Shown: positions 47,452 through 56,685 of the stretch, in pieces
Layout: each line of letters begins with the position of its first letter
How positions within the stretch are numbered: the first letter of the stretch is position 1
From: Adineta ricciae
Lineage: Eukaryota > Rotifera > Eurotatoria > Adinetida > Adinetidae
Reading direction: 5' to 3'
DNA length: 64,000 nucleotides
Assembly (NCBI GenBank): GCA_905250025.1
Contig: CAJNOJ010000047.1
Location: 186,001 to 250,000 of the forward strand
Notes under the pieces: generated by a model
Told to the model about the DNA's origin: nothing
Seen by the model: the letters and a program-made list of their open reading frames with translations, nothing else
Database searches by the model: none
Program-made: the position numbers and the translations under genes

Positions 47452-48899
47452 TGTGATAGTAGCGAAGGCTAAATACTAAAAGTAGAAAATGTGCAGAACT
47501 ATTTATCAGATTTGTTGGTCATATACAAAGATCTTGTTTTCTTTTCTATTTTGACTCCTCGCTACTCTATCGACTGCATTGACTTCTTGTCTCAAAGCAG
47601 ATAGTTAGAAGCTATAGTTTTCCACTTTGAAAGAGCTATTCCATAGTTCAAACTAGACTACTTGTACCCTGTGTAGGTCTGGGAAAGTGAAAATGTTTCA
47701 GTCTTCCATATCAAATAGATAGAAGTGTTCGAATCTTATGAATTATAATGTGTGACAACAAATATGACACGCACGTTAAACTTGACTTTCTTGGAAAAAG
47801 CTAAACGTATCTACACAACTTTTGCTTGCGAGTCAGTGCGAATGAACGAAAAAAAACATATGCGAATAAGATAAATAGCCACTGATTCGTATCATATCTT
47901 TATTTTTCACACTCTCAAAACAAAAGCACTGAATCTAACAAGTTTTTCAAGATAATGTGAATTACCTACCTTTCAAATGTATAAACTGTGTTTGTATACA
48001 TTCATGGAGTACCAGCTTTTATAGATGTCGGTGTACCAGCCATTGGCTTGGCGATGGATAGATGGGAGAAAAAAACAAAGAATATACTGGGAGAGAAACT
48101 ATCGATGGAAAAAGAAAAACTTATGGCATTGTATCTATGGTATGTTGAAAAAGTCCCACATAGCTAGTATTTCTCATCCTGTTCGATATGACAGTATTTG
48201 TGTTGATGTGGGTAGTCCCACTAAGAGAATTTCCCTTTCTTTTTCGGTCGTTTGGTAAATGTTGAGCGTACGATTATTGCTTGCTAGTCCACACCTTCAG
48301 ACCGAAATAACGAACTGTTGAGCATATTTAAACCATTCGCTTCAAACAGATACTAACAATAATGCTTTTAAATAACTTCTCAAAGGATTTGTTAATTGTG
48401 TCGAATTATTTTGAACTCGAATCAAAAGGGCCAAGTGAATCAATTGACTTTGAAAAGTGTTATCGTAGTTTTTGCTGGTTGAAAAAAAATCGAATACTTC
48501 TTTTGCCCTGTCTATCATTCATTTTTTCGTCTGTACAGTTTGATACGTCTATATTTCTTCTGTTTAGGATATTAGTATATACACAATGAAATAAACAGAC
48601 TCATATTCCTATTTCTATCGACTATCGTTGCCATCGTTGATGAACTGATCAGCTTACACCTTCGCACATACCTAGCTACTCTCTAAATACTGAAATTGAA
48701 CCAATGAAGTTTATCCGAGAAAAGAGACTCGTAGAATAATATTTAAATAATAAAATTAAGAAGGTAGGCTCTCATCATCCAGCTATTTCGTTTCTTTTTA
48801 TTAGTTATATGTATGTATTAGTATATAATATGTAAGAAATCCACTTTTCTTTAATTATCGAGATTAATGACAAGAATTTATTCAAGTTGACTATATGAT
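47452..48899. other. Spacer within the peptide cluster
   Basis: About 1.45 kb without a convincing gene. A Trp/Arg/Lys-rich frame at 48025-48258 (+) lacks a signal peptide and cysteine pattern and is not called. Confidence 0.4.
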
Positions 48900-49181
48900 T
48901 CACCGTCTTCGCCACCATTTAGGTGGACCACGGCCATCAAGATAGTAAATATGATGATTTTTTTCCCATGGTCTCTCCCATTGCTTCTCTCTATAACTGG
49001 GCCAGTGTATACCGAGAGGACAGTGACAATGATGATCACCAGACCAGGAGGAACTTGTATCACAATGACAACCACGACCTGCTGGCCAATGACTATGATG
49101 TTGTCCATCAATCATGTCCGTCATTGAAAGGAGTACAACGCCGATGAGTATGAATGCGATCACCAAATTGATGTTCTTCAT
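48900..49181 (-). CDS. Small secreted Cys/His/Trp-rich peptide, family member B
   Basis: A single-exon frame of 93 residues. The signal peptide (about 1-26) ends in D-G-Q and leads into H-H-S-H-W-P. The core G-C-H-C-D ... G-D-H-H-C-H-C-P matches member A. A long Trp-rich basic tail follows (W-P-S-Y-R-E-K-Q-W-E-R-P-W and a final W-W-R-R-R). The mature peptide has only four Cys, all in the two C-H-C pairs, plus many His and Trp. The paralogue at 49660 on the opposite strand carries the same signal and core with stops. Function unknown; secretion and a metal-binding or membrane-active role are inferences. Confidence 0.72.
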   Translation of the reverse strand: MKNINLVIAFILIGVVLLSMTDMIDGQHHSHWPAGRGCHCDTSSSWSGDHHCHCPLGIHWPSYREKQWERPWEKNHHIYYLDGRGPPKWWRRR

Positions 49182-49659
49182 TTTCTTCTTAGAATAGGAA
49201 TGAATAAAATTTATTTCAGAATGTGACTAACTCACCGATGAGAAGAACGAATTACGAAAGAAGCAATAGTGAAATACACGAGATTGAAGGTGTTGGAAAA
49301 AGACCATACGTGATCCAGAGGGAAATAGATATTATCGATAAGAAAAGAATGATATATAACACCGCGTGTAAATTTAGGGAAAAGTTCAACATAAATAAGT
49401 TTACTGTATTCTTGTAACACGATATGTAACAGTCTTCATCTCGTGTTTTACCAACATAGAATGTATGTTGCATCATTTATCTTTTCTCATCAAAAATATC
49501 TATTTTGGGTTCACCTGTGCTTTTCCCGACATACCTGTTATCAAGGGAAACGTCATCAAGTTTGGTTCTATCAGAAGGGCCAGCTTTATTTATGTAAACA
49601 ATCATTTTCGCTTCACATTTTGAAATGAATTGCATCGATTTTGATCATAGTAAGAAGAT

Positions 49660-49880
49660 GAAGAGCATCAATTTAGTTAATGCATTTATGCTGATCGGCG
49701 TAGTTCTTATTTCAATGATGAGCATGGTCAACGGATGACCTCACAACCATCATTGGCCGACGCCTGATGGCTGTCATTGTGACACCAGCTGAACCTGGTC
49801 AGGTAATTATCATTGTCACTGTTCTATCGGTACACGCTGGCCAGAGACTTATAGAGAGAAGCAGTGGGAGAGAACATGGG
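49660..49880 (+). pseudogene. Decayed inverted paralogue of the secreted Cys/His/Trp-rich peptide
   Basis: From ATG at 49660 the plus strand aligns codon by codon with member B (about three quarters identical at DNA level by eye). It keeps the signal peptide, the H-W-P start, the C-H-C-D and C-H-C-S core and the Y-R-E-K-Q-W-E-R motif. Three in-frame stops break it: TGA right after the signal peptide, TGA between the two C-H-C pairs, and TAG before the tail. No GT..AG pair would remove them. It lies about 480 bases from member B in opposite orientation, so it arose by inverted duplication and then lost coding capacity. Confidence 0.75.
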
Positions 49881-50137
49881 AAAAAAATCATTAGAAGTCA
49901 ACTGGCTGAAAACATAAGCCTTTCCGGTTTGTTTTTAGGTCTTTTGTCTTTCCTTTTTATATTTCAATCAATTATCAAAAATATACAAATAAGCAGAGAA
50001 AAAAAGAATTCTTGTTTATGATATTCATTTTGTTTATCATTGATTAATATACATAAAAACACTGGAATTGTACTAATTGGTTCAATAAACAGAAGATAGT
50101 AATTGTAGAACATTGCATTGAATTCTCACATTGACTA

Positions 50138-50371
50138 TCACGAATTTTCCAAAACGTTTGTTTTGCGCGCAACTTCAGTTAACGTTGCGCCTCGTCGATG
50201 ACGTCTTATTCTGTAATAACAAGTGCAGTAAGCTCCTTTTTGAACTCCAGTCATGAAACCCCGTCCTAAACAAAGTTGTTCACAGTAACTAGCTTCAGCT
50301 CGATCAGGCATGAAAACTAGGAATGTTGAAAGAATTACAAGAACAATGAATACGGTCCTTAAGTTGAACAT
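50138..50371 (-). CDS. Secreted CSalphabeta/defensin-like peptide
   Basis: A single-exon frame of 77 residues with a signal peptide (about 1-27, ending E-A-S). The mature part begins Y-C-E-Q-L-C-L-G-R-G and continues to K-G-A-Y-C-T-C-Y-Y-R, followed by a strongly basic R-I-R-R-H-R-R-G stretch. C-x3-C with a later G-x-x-C-x-C is the core of the cysteine-stabilised alpha-beta fold of defensins, but one disulfide pair of the usual three is missing. The basic tail suits an antimicrobial peptide. This is a structural guess from spacing, not a family match. Confidence 0.6.
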   Translation of the reverse strand: MFNLRTVFIVLVILSTFLVFMPDRAEASYCEQLCLGRGFMTGVQKGAYCTCYYRIRRHRRGATLTEVARKTNVLENS

Positions 50372-51937
50372 GTTTGGTTGTTAAAGCCGATCTAAATCAA
50401 AGGAAGAATGTACAATGAAATTGACGTACGTTCGAAAAACTTGTCTACTTTCTTGAGATGATCATAGGGCAAAAAAGGTTTTCGTTATTGTGTGTGTATA
50501 GTTAGTTAGTTACTAGAAAATGAATGGCTAATTTCTTTCGTAAGGGTAAAAGACTATTTAATCGGTACAATGAATTGTTGTTGAAAGATCGAAAGAAAAT
50601 ATTGAAATTAGATATGACGATTGCAACTTTGAACGAAGAGCAAACGTATCGAAAGCAACAGTAAATGTGCAGATGAGGATGAAGAAGATTTATATACTCA
50701 AGCTATACTTTTCTGAACAAATCTATCTTTCAAAACTAGTGTCACTTGTGTTCTCGATATGTATACCTTTCGCTATTTTCTTCCAACATTGGCTGAGAGA
50801 AGCTTGACAATATCAAATTCCAGTCTTTCGAAAAAGCCAGTTTGTAAGATAAAATAATTTCAATGATCACATTGTCTTATCTCACTCGCTCAGCAGAGTC
50901 ATAGTATGACTCATTCTCAAAAAATGTACCCTCCCAGAGGATGATCCGTAATACGAAAACTTTTTCTATAACATCAGTAGCTTACCTTTGTAAAATGACA
51001 ATGACGAAATAAGCCGAGTAGTCGAATGAATTAAAATGTTTCGATAGATCTACCTAGTTACTTTTATATCTGATCGAACGGTGGGATTATATTTGATACA
51101 GAAACAAATAAAACACCATGGGAAGAAAGAAATATTCCGACAAAGCCAAGATGACGAAATAAGACGGGGTTTTTCATTCGACGGGATAGAAACGTCATTT
51201 ATCCCACCCCATTCATTGTCATCTCGCAGAATGACATCTGCTGTGATGTTTATCCAAGAAATCTGAAATACTAAATCAATAAATATCGTTGAACAAGAAT
51301 TCTTCCGTATAAATAAATGAAACTTTATCGATTTGACTAAACTGTACATCTAATTCTGAGCGTCATATCATTTCAAACATTCGCTATCATTGATAATTGA
51401 ATTCACGAACGCAGTATAAGTTCTCTCAGCATAGTTCTCCTCTACATTACACTATAATACCATCATAACTATTCATTATCATTGTCAACAGCTGATATAC
51501 AACCGAAAGAATGATCGATATTGTGTTAAAATTAGCAATAACATTGCCTGTTTTGGTATGTAACTGTGCAAACAAACATATTGTACATTGATATTTTTAT
51601 TACATGGAAAATTATTATAAAATTGATTTCAAAGTAGAGATAGTAGCTTGATTGGTATGCATTCGTTATTTTTCCTAACGAGAAAGATAATTATTATGGA
51701 GAAAAATGCGAAGCTTAAAAGAAAGATTAATAAGTATTCATGTCACAATTAACGAAGTCGGCTGAGTTACTTTAATAAGCATATTCGAGTATGTATTCAT
51801 TCATTATCGTCTACTTTGATGATCGAAATTCCTTTAAAGTCAAATTATAGAAATCCTCTGCGTTAAAAAAGAGATCGCATACAGTTACTTGAGCATTACC
51901 TACGTCGAACTGTCAATCTAAAGCATTACAGTGCATA
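50372..51937. other. Intergenic region upstream of the GPCR
   Basis: About 1.57 kb, AT-rich. The pair of opposed frames near 51050-51349 is not convincing. A 3' splice-like aaagcattacag lies six bases before the GPCR ATG. Confidence 0.45.
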
Positions 51938-53197
51938 ATGAACACCCTTGGAAATCTTGATTTTTTTGAAAATGCAACATTTTATCCATTAATGACGCCA
52001 AGAGATGATAATAATCCGTTCATTATTATCTTATCCATTCTTTTATTCATTGTTCTGTTAATTGGTTTAGTTGGAAATGTTCTCGTTATCTATGTTGTCT
52101 TGAATTATGGACGATTAAAAACAGTGACCAATACGTATTTACTACACCTTGCACTATCAGATCTGATCTTTTTGAGTGGTGCACCATTTTTCGTCTCTTC
52201 GATTATCACACGTTCGTGGATATTTGGTCGTCTAGCGTGTAAAATCTTCTTTTTAACTCAAGGTGTTAATCAATACACATCAATTATCATCTTAGCACTC
52301 TTATCCTTCGATCGATTTCTTGCTGTTTGTTATTCAGCTAAATCAATCGTATGGCGTTCGCGTGTCAATCCGAATGTACTTCTAATCTTTGTATGGATCT
52401 TGTCTTTTCTCTTAATGTTACCAATTATTATCTTCACATCATTACAACGTGAAACCAGTTCATCATCATCGACTTCTTCATCTGATGTTCAATGTACAAT
52501 CATTTTACCGTTCTCTCATTCACGCGTTCTCTATGTTATTTTCGTTGCTCATACAGCAACTATAGCATATTTCATTCCATTACTATTAATGATTTACTTT
52601 CATATACGAATTGTTCATCGTTTGCAATATCGCATTCCTAAACAACATCGCCGCTCGCGAACATCGATGCGTACGCGACGTCGAGTAACGATCTTAGTTC
52701 TAAGCGTCATAACTGTACATTTACTTTGCTGTTCACCGTACTGGGCATTTCAAATGTTTATGACCATCGAATTGTTGCCGCAAAATAGTTCATACCTTTT
52801 TCCAGCATCGAGTATAGGACAATTTTTATTATTTGTGAATTCATCAACAAATCCAATCTTATACGCGTTTATTAGCGAAATCTTTCGTACAAGTTTCCAA
52901 CGAGTTTTTTCGTGTTTATCCGCAGATCAAAGACAATTGATGCAAGACAAAACGATGATGCATCAGAGTATGATTGGTGCGGCAGATCGAATCAATTATC
53001 TTCAATCGCGAACGAAAACAACTACAAGAATTTTGATTAACGATCAAATTCAAAGCCATCAAATCGATTATCAACGTCTATCAATTTCAAACAAACCGTC
53101 GGTCAACAATTTAATCACGAGAGAAATTCGACTTTCTTCTCTAGCACCGACAGCATCGATTTTCGTCTCAGAGACATCTGTCGTTTCAGACGTTTAA
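51938..53197 (+). CDS. Somatostatin/allatostatin-C receptor-like GPCR, intronless
   Basis: One frame of 419 residues with seven hydrophobic segments. The N-terminus has an N-x-T site. TM1 has G-L-V-G-N-V-L, TM2 L-A-L-S-D-L, TM3 the motif G-V-N-Q-Y-T-S-I, close to the G-I-N-Q-F-T-S-I of somatostatin and AstC receptors, and ends D-R-F instead of D-R-Y. ECL2 carries a Ser-rich insert and Cys. TM6 has C-C-S-P-Y-W and TM7 N-S-S-T-N-P-I-L-Y-A-F. A long Ser/Thr-rich tail follows. It probably binds a somatostatin-like or allatostatin-C-like peptide and signals through Gi/o. The lack of introns is common in GPCRs and need not mean transfer. Confidence 0.88.
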   Translation: MNTLGNLDFFENATFYPLMTPRDDNNPFIIILSILLFIVLLIGLVGNVLVIYVVLNYGRLKTVTNTYLLHLALSDLIFLSGAPFFVSSIITRSWIFGRLACKIFFLTQGVNQYTSIIILALLSFDRFLAVCYSAKSIVWRSRVNPNVLLIFVWILSFLLMLPIIIFTSLQRETSSSSSTSSSDVQCTIILPFSHSRVLYVIFVAHTATIAYFIPLLLMIYFHIRIVHRLQYRIPKQHRRSRTSMRTRRRVTILVLSVITVHLLCCSPYWAFQMFMTIELLPQNSSYLFPASSIGQFLLFVNSSTNPILYAFISEIFRTSFQRVFSCLSADQRQLMQDKTMMHQSMIGAADRINYLQSRTKTTTRILINDQIQSHQIDYQRLSISNKPSVNNLITREIRLSSLAPTASIFVSETSVVSDV

Positions 53198-53600
53198 ACC
53201 CATTCTTTTCTCCTACTAAGTAGATGGCAATCTCAGATGATTGGCATGCGAATATCTCGATAACTAACACTGTTTTTTACCAACTGTATACCTATTCTCG
53301 TACTAGATGGCGTTAATTTGAACTAATGTTACTTCTAGAGAGAAGTTTTTGAATGCAAAATAGTGAAATTGAGACGTGTATAATTAGTATCTGATGATTT
53401 TCAAATACTTTAATAAAGTGAAGTTGCAAAGCGACTTTTATTGGCTTGTGTTTCGTCCTATAAGAGTAGTAAATGTAATACTCCGAGGAAATCTGTTTGT
53501 GCGTTTTTCGTCTCGTGGTTTTAACAAGTTTTTCCTGGCAACCACATGTAAATAACTAGAAATTGTTGCTCGCTGTCGTGGAAAAGCTCTCTTCTTACAC
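53198..53600. other. Intergenic region
   Basis: 3' flank of the GPCR with AATAAA at about 53411, and 5' flank of the EEP gene. Nothing else noted. Confidence 0.45.
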
Positions 53601-54416
53601 ATGACTTCCACACCATCGCATGATTTATCATTACTCAGCTGGAATATTTTAGCGCCTTGTTGGATATACAAAGAATGGTATCCAACTCCTGCTCTATACG
53701 ATTTGGCTGACGACGAACAAGCCCGTTTAAAACTGATTATTGATCATATTTCTTCACTTCGTCATGATATTGTTATGCTTCAAGAGGCACAAGAAGATCG
53801 CTTATTTCTATTCAAAGAAAAACTAGGAGATGATTATTTGTTTGAATTCGCGCCCAACAATCCGACACCGAGTCCGAAGGCGAATGGACTGTTGACACTT
53901 GTCCGAAAGAACTACGCCTATGCATCTGAAATCAAAATTATCAATGGTATTCTCGATTTAGAACGCGGGGATGCCATTCAAATTATTGAAATTCCTTCGA
54001 AAAATCTTCACTTGCTAAATCTTCATATCGATTTCTTTCATCGAGTAGTTCAAGCAAAAATGATCTACGATCGATGTAACACTCTACTCGGTACGACACA
54101 TTCGATTGCTCTCATGGCTGGCGATTTGAATGCTGAGGTGAAAGATCACTATGAATTTGAATGGGTCGGTTTCGAAAATGTCTTTTCTGAGTCATCGGAA
54201 TATGCGCATATTCCAACATATTACGGTGATCCAGAATATTGGGAAAACATGATGCTCGATCATATTTTGTACGATCCCGATCGATTAGAGCCTCTTGCAC
54301 ATGGTAAAGCGTATGCCACAGCCGATCATACACTCGAAGATGCATTTAAGCAATTCGGTAGCGATCATATTTATGTCTGGGCAACTTTTCGTTTTCGACC
54401 GAACACAATCAGTTGA
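53601..54416 (+). CDS. Endonuclease/exonuclease/phosphatase (EEP) superfamily protein, intronless
   Basis: One frame of 271 residues. EEP marks in order: L-S-L-L-S-W-N-I-L-A-P (about 9-19), D-I-V-M-L-Q-E with the catalytic Glu (about 56-62), L-L-N-L-H-I-D with a His, A-G-D-L-N-A-E (about 172-178), M-L-D-H-I-L-Y and the closing S-D-H-I. All the usual metal and catalytic residues are there. Members include DNase I, AP endonucleases, CCR4/Angel deadenylases, TDP2 and inositol or sphingolipid phosphodiesterases; the S-W-N-I-L start recalls the CCR4/TDP2 side, but the subfamily is uncertain. No signal peptide. AATAAA at 54461. Intronless, unlike most neighbours. Confidence 0.85.
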   Translation: MTSTPSHDLSLLSWNILAPCWIYKEWYPTPALYDLADDEQARLKLIIDHISSLRHDIVMLQEAQEDRLFLFKEKLGDDYLFEFAPNNPTPSPKANGLLTLVRKNYAYASEIKIINGILDLERGDAIQIIEIPSKNLHLLNLHIDFFHRVVQAKMIYDRCNTLLGTTHSIALMAGDLNAEVKDHYEFEWVGFENVFSESSEYAHIPTYYGDPEYWENMMLDHILYDPDRLEPLAHGKAYATADHTLEDAFKQFGSDHIYVWATFRFRPNTIS

Positions 54417-55676
54417 CACAGCATTCCATTTCATTCTAGGCAGATGTCTATTTTTACGAAAATAAATCTCCAATTGTTCGATCATTCGCAAATATTACCC
54501 TACTCTCATCTTCACCCATATCATCAATGCATCAGATGAAATTGATTAGCAAAGAATTCTTCAATATTCAGTTGATGTCTAGTTCTTGATCAATTCCTTA
54601 CATTTCCTCACTCATTTATTGACAAAAATGTCATGAAAACAAATGTTGATAGTATCATGCAAATTACTTCTCTTCCATCGTATGCTGTATGAAGCAAGTT
54701 ATTGCTCGACATTTTTGAAATAACTAGCAAGAATAGGAAAATTGTACATTGATCGAACTATTCATTGCAAGAAAATAAACCGTACGAAAGCAACGAACTG
54801 TACGATCAGAATACTACCTGAAAGTACAAACTGTTGAAAGCAAAGGACACACCTAGATTCCGAATAGATTTTGTTTTGTATATTCTGTCCGCATACATAG
54901 AAACCTATGTCAACAATTACCTTCATGTCCTTGGGCGACATAAACATTCCGAATGCATACATATATCAATATTTTCAAAGCACAAAATCAAGTAGTCTTA
55001 ATGTAATCGATTATGTTACCTGTACAAAGACACATGGCATTTTTCGAAAAGACTAATTGCCTTCTTCATCGATCAATAAAAAGGAAGAGAAAAAAAGAAT
55101 GAAAGAAAAAGGTTATTTTCGTGTTTGAATTTCGTTATTTCGCCATACACGAAACGTCCGTACGAATACATTTTCAATGCATATCTTCACTTGAAAATTC
55201 TGAAAGAACGAAAAACATGCCGAAACAGAATGACAAATACCTCGTTTTGCATACGATACTTGGCCAGCTTGTTGAAAAAAAAGGCAACGAAATAACTGCC
55301 TTGTGCTCTGCAGGTCAAAATAAATAGTACACGGTAATATATAACGATGTTGTCATTTATTTTCAAGGAGAACGAGAAAAAAGAAAAGAAATACATTGAG
55401 AACAAACATTCCTTTGCTAGCGGTTTGTTGACTATAGCAGGCTTGGCGAAGATTTCTATCGATTCTCGTCATCTAGAAAGTTCGGATCTAGTGCGTTGCA
55501 GGCAAATCGATTTGAACTGATATTGAAGAGAGAAATATGAGTTGTAAACGAGTTGGTTTTTCTTTCAAATACTAGCATAATGTAACATTATCGTACAAAC
55601 AAACAAAAAGAAATTATAAACAGATCATTCGAGTGAAAAAATGGAAAATTAAATACAATGAATATTGAGATTAGCA
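54417..55676. other. Intergenic region with convergent 3' ends
   Basis: About 1.26 kb. AATAAA at 54461 for the EEP gene. The rest is AT-rich with short frames that lack features. Confidence 0.45.
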
Positions 55677-56348
55677 TCAATTCATCAGAAAATGGTTGAG
55701 ATCGTCACCGGCGGTAAAATTTATGAACGAATCTGGAAAGTTTTGTTGAATTTGTTCGGGAGTTAACGAATTAATGAATGATTCAAAGTCGATGTCGACA
55801 GTCTTATCGCTTACTATTGTATCGAATTGTTGAGAAGGAAGCTGAATGTCATCGAATTGAAAAAATGTTGATAAATCGGTGTTCGAAGTGATCGATGCAT
55901 TGGTTTGAGTCATATTCGAACACATGCGCTCATGAGTAAACAATCGTGTTTCTAAGTGTAGTTTTTGATGCTGAAGTGATTCAACATTTTGTGATAATTT
56001 TGCTTCTTGACTTTCCAATTCGGCTATTTGATTGAGTAATTGTTGTTCGACAGACAATCGACTAACGCGAACACGTTCGGCAGCTGCACGATTGCGTGCA
56101 CGTCGGATGTTTCGTTTTTGTTCTTCTTCAGGACTTAAAACTTCATACTTTGATCGACGGCCAGTTGCTAATGTTGGTGCTGGTTTCTTACGAGGTTTAA
56201 CCTTGATAGGACCAAATGCGATTATGTCATTATCATCAAACGATGTTCGACTGTTTTCTGGTGAACTAATTGTATATGGTTCAACTTTAACAATCGATGG
56301 TGTTCCCGTGGCGTAAGTCGCCGTAGAGAGTATTTCGTTCATACCCAT
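55677..56348 (-). CDS. Fos/ATF3-like bZIP transcription factor
   Basis: One frame of 223 residues. The approach T-G-R-R-S-K-Y-E-x-L-S-P-E-E-E-Q-K-R is that of Fos proteins. The basic region reads R-R-A-R-N-R-A-A-A-E-R-V-R, with the invariant Asn, Ala-Ala and Arg but Val where bZIPs almost always have Cys or Ser. A leucine zipper follows, ending with the Fos-like L-F-T-H-E-R-M-C (Fos: H-K-P-x-C). The C-terminus is acidic and Phe-rich, fit for transactivation. It would pair with a Jun-type partner at AP-1 sites. The gene lacks introns; the second Met (residue 3) is an alternative start. A TATA-like element and several AP-1/CRE sites lie upstream. Confidence 0.88.
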   Translation of the reverse strand: MGMNEILSTATYATGTPSIVKVEPYTISSPENSRTSFDDNDIIAFGPIKVKPRKKPAPTLATGRRSKYEVLSPEEEQKRNIRRARNRAAAERVRVSRLSVEQQLLNQIAELESQEAKLSQNVESLQHQKLHLETRLFTHERMCSNMTQTNASITSNTDLSTFFQFDDIQLPSQQFDTIVSDKTVDIDFESFINSLTPEQIQQNFPDSFINFTAGDDLNHFLMN

Positions 56349-56423
56349 GAATAGTTGGTTGATTTGGTATAATTTAGATCGTATACAATGATATCGTTGG
56401 TTTAGTCTTCAAAAATGTTTTCT

Positions 56424-56433
56424 TTTATATAAA
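56424..56433 (-). promoter_or_regulatory. TATA box of the Fos-like gene
   Basis: TATATAAA on the minus strand, about 80 bases before ATG 56348. It is the best core-promoter match in the window and is typical of immediate-early genes. Confidence 0.6.
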
Positions 56434-56505
56434 TTCGGCTTTTTTTTCGTTCTGTGTGTGGGTGGGGGCGACAGAGACGTGTATAGCCTAGCAAAGCTCG
56501 CACTG

Positions 56506-56547
56506 ATGACATCATCTTACGCATTTCTCCACTTCTCCACTACGTCA
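56506..56547. promoter_or_regulatory. CRE-like sites upstream of the Fos-like gene
   Basis: TGACATCA at 56506-56513 and TACGTCA at 56541-56547 are one-mismatch relatives of the CREB/ATF site TGACGTCA. Confidence 0.45.
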
Positions 56548-56652
56548 TCAGGCATAGGTCGATGTTGATTCTCTGACGAGTGCGAAGCAGAAAAAAAAAT
56601 GCTGCTCGCTTTTTTCTCTCGTTATTTCTATAGCGATAAAAATGGTTTTTCA

Positions 56653-56685
56653 TGAGTCAGGAAAGAGAACAGCTACAATGACTCA
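56653..56685. promoter_or_regulatory. Two perfect AP-1 (TRE) sites upstream of the Fos-like gene
   Basis: TGAGTCA at 56653-56659 and TGACTCA at 56679-56685 both match the AP-1 consensus exactly and lie about 300 bases before the start codon of a Fos-like gene, so self-regulation is plausible. Confidence 0.6.

Noticed and set aside
48025..48258. Trp/Arg/Lys-rich plus-strand frame within the peptide cluster
   Set aside because: Looks at first like a relative of the Trp-rich tails of the secreted peptides, but has no signal peptide and no Cys-His-Cys core.
56455..56470. TGTGGG-like G-rich stretch considered as telomere-type repeat
   Set aside because: Only one or two units, no array; not telomeric sequence.
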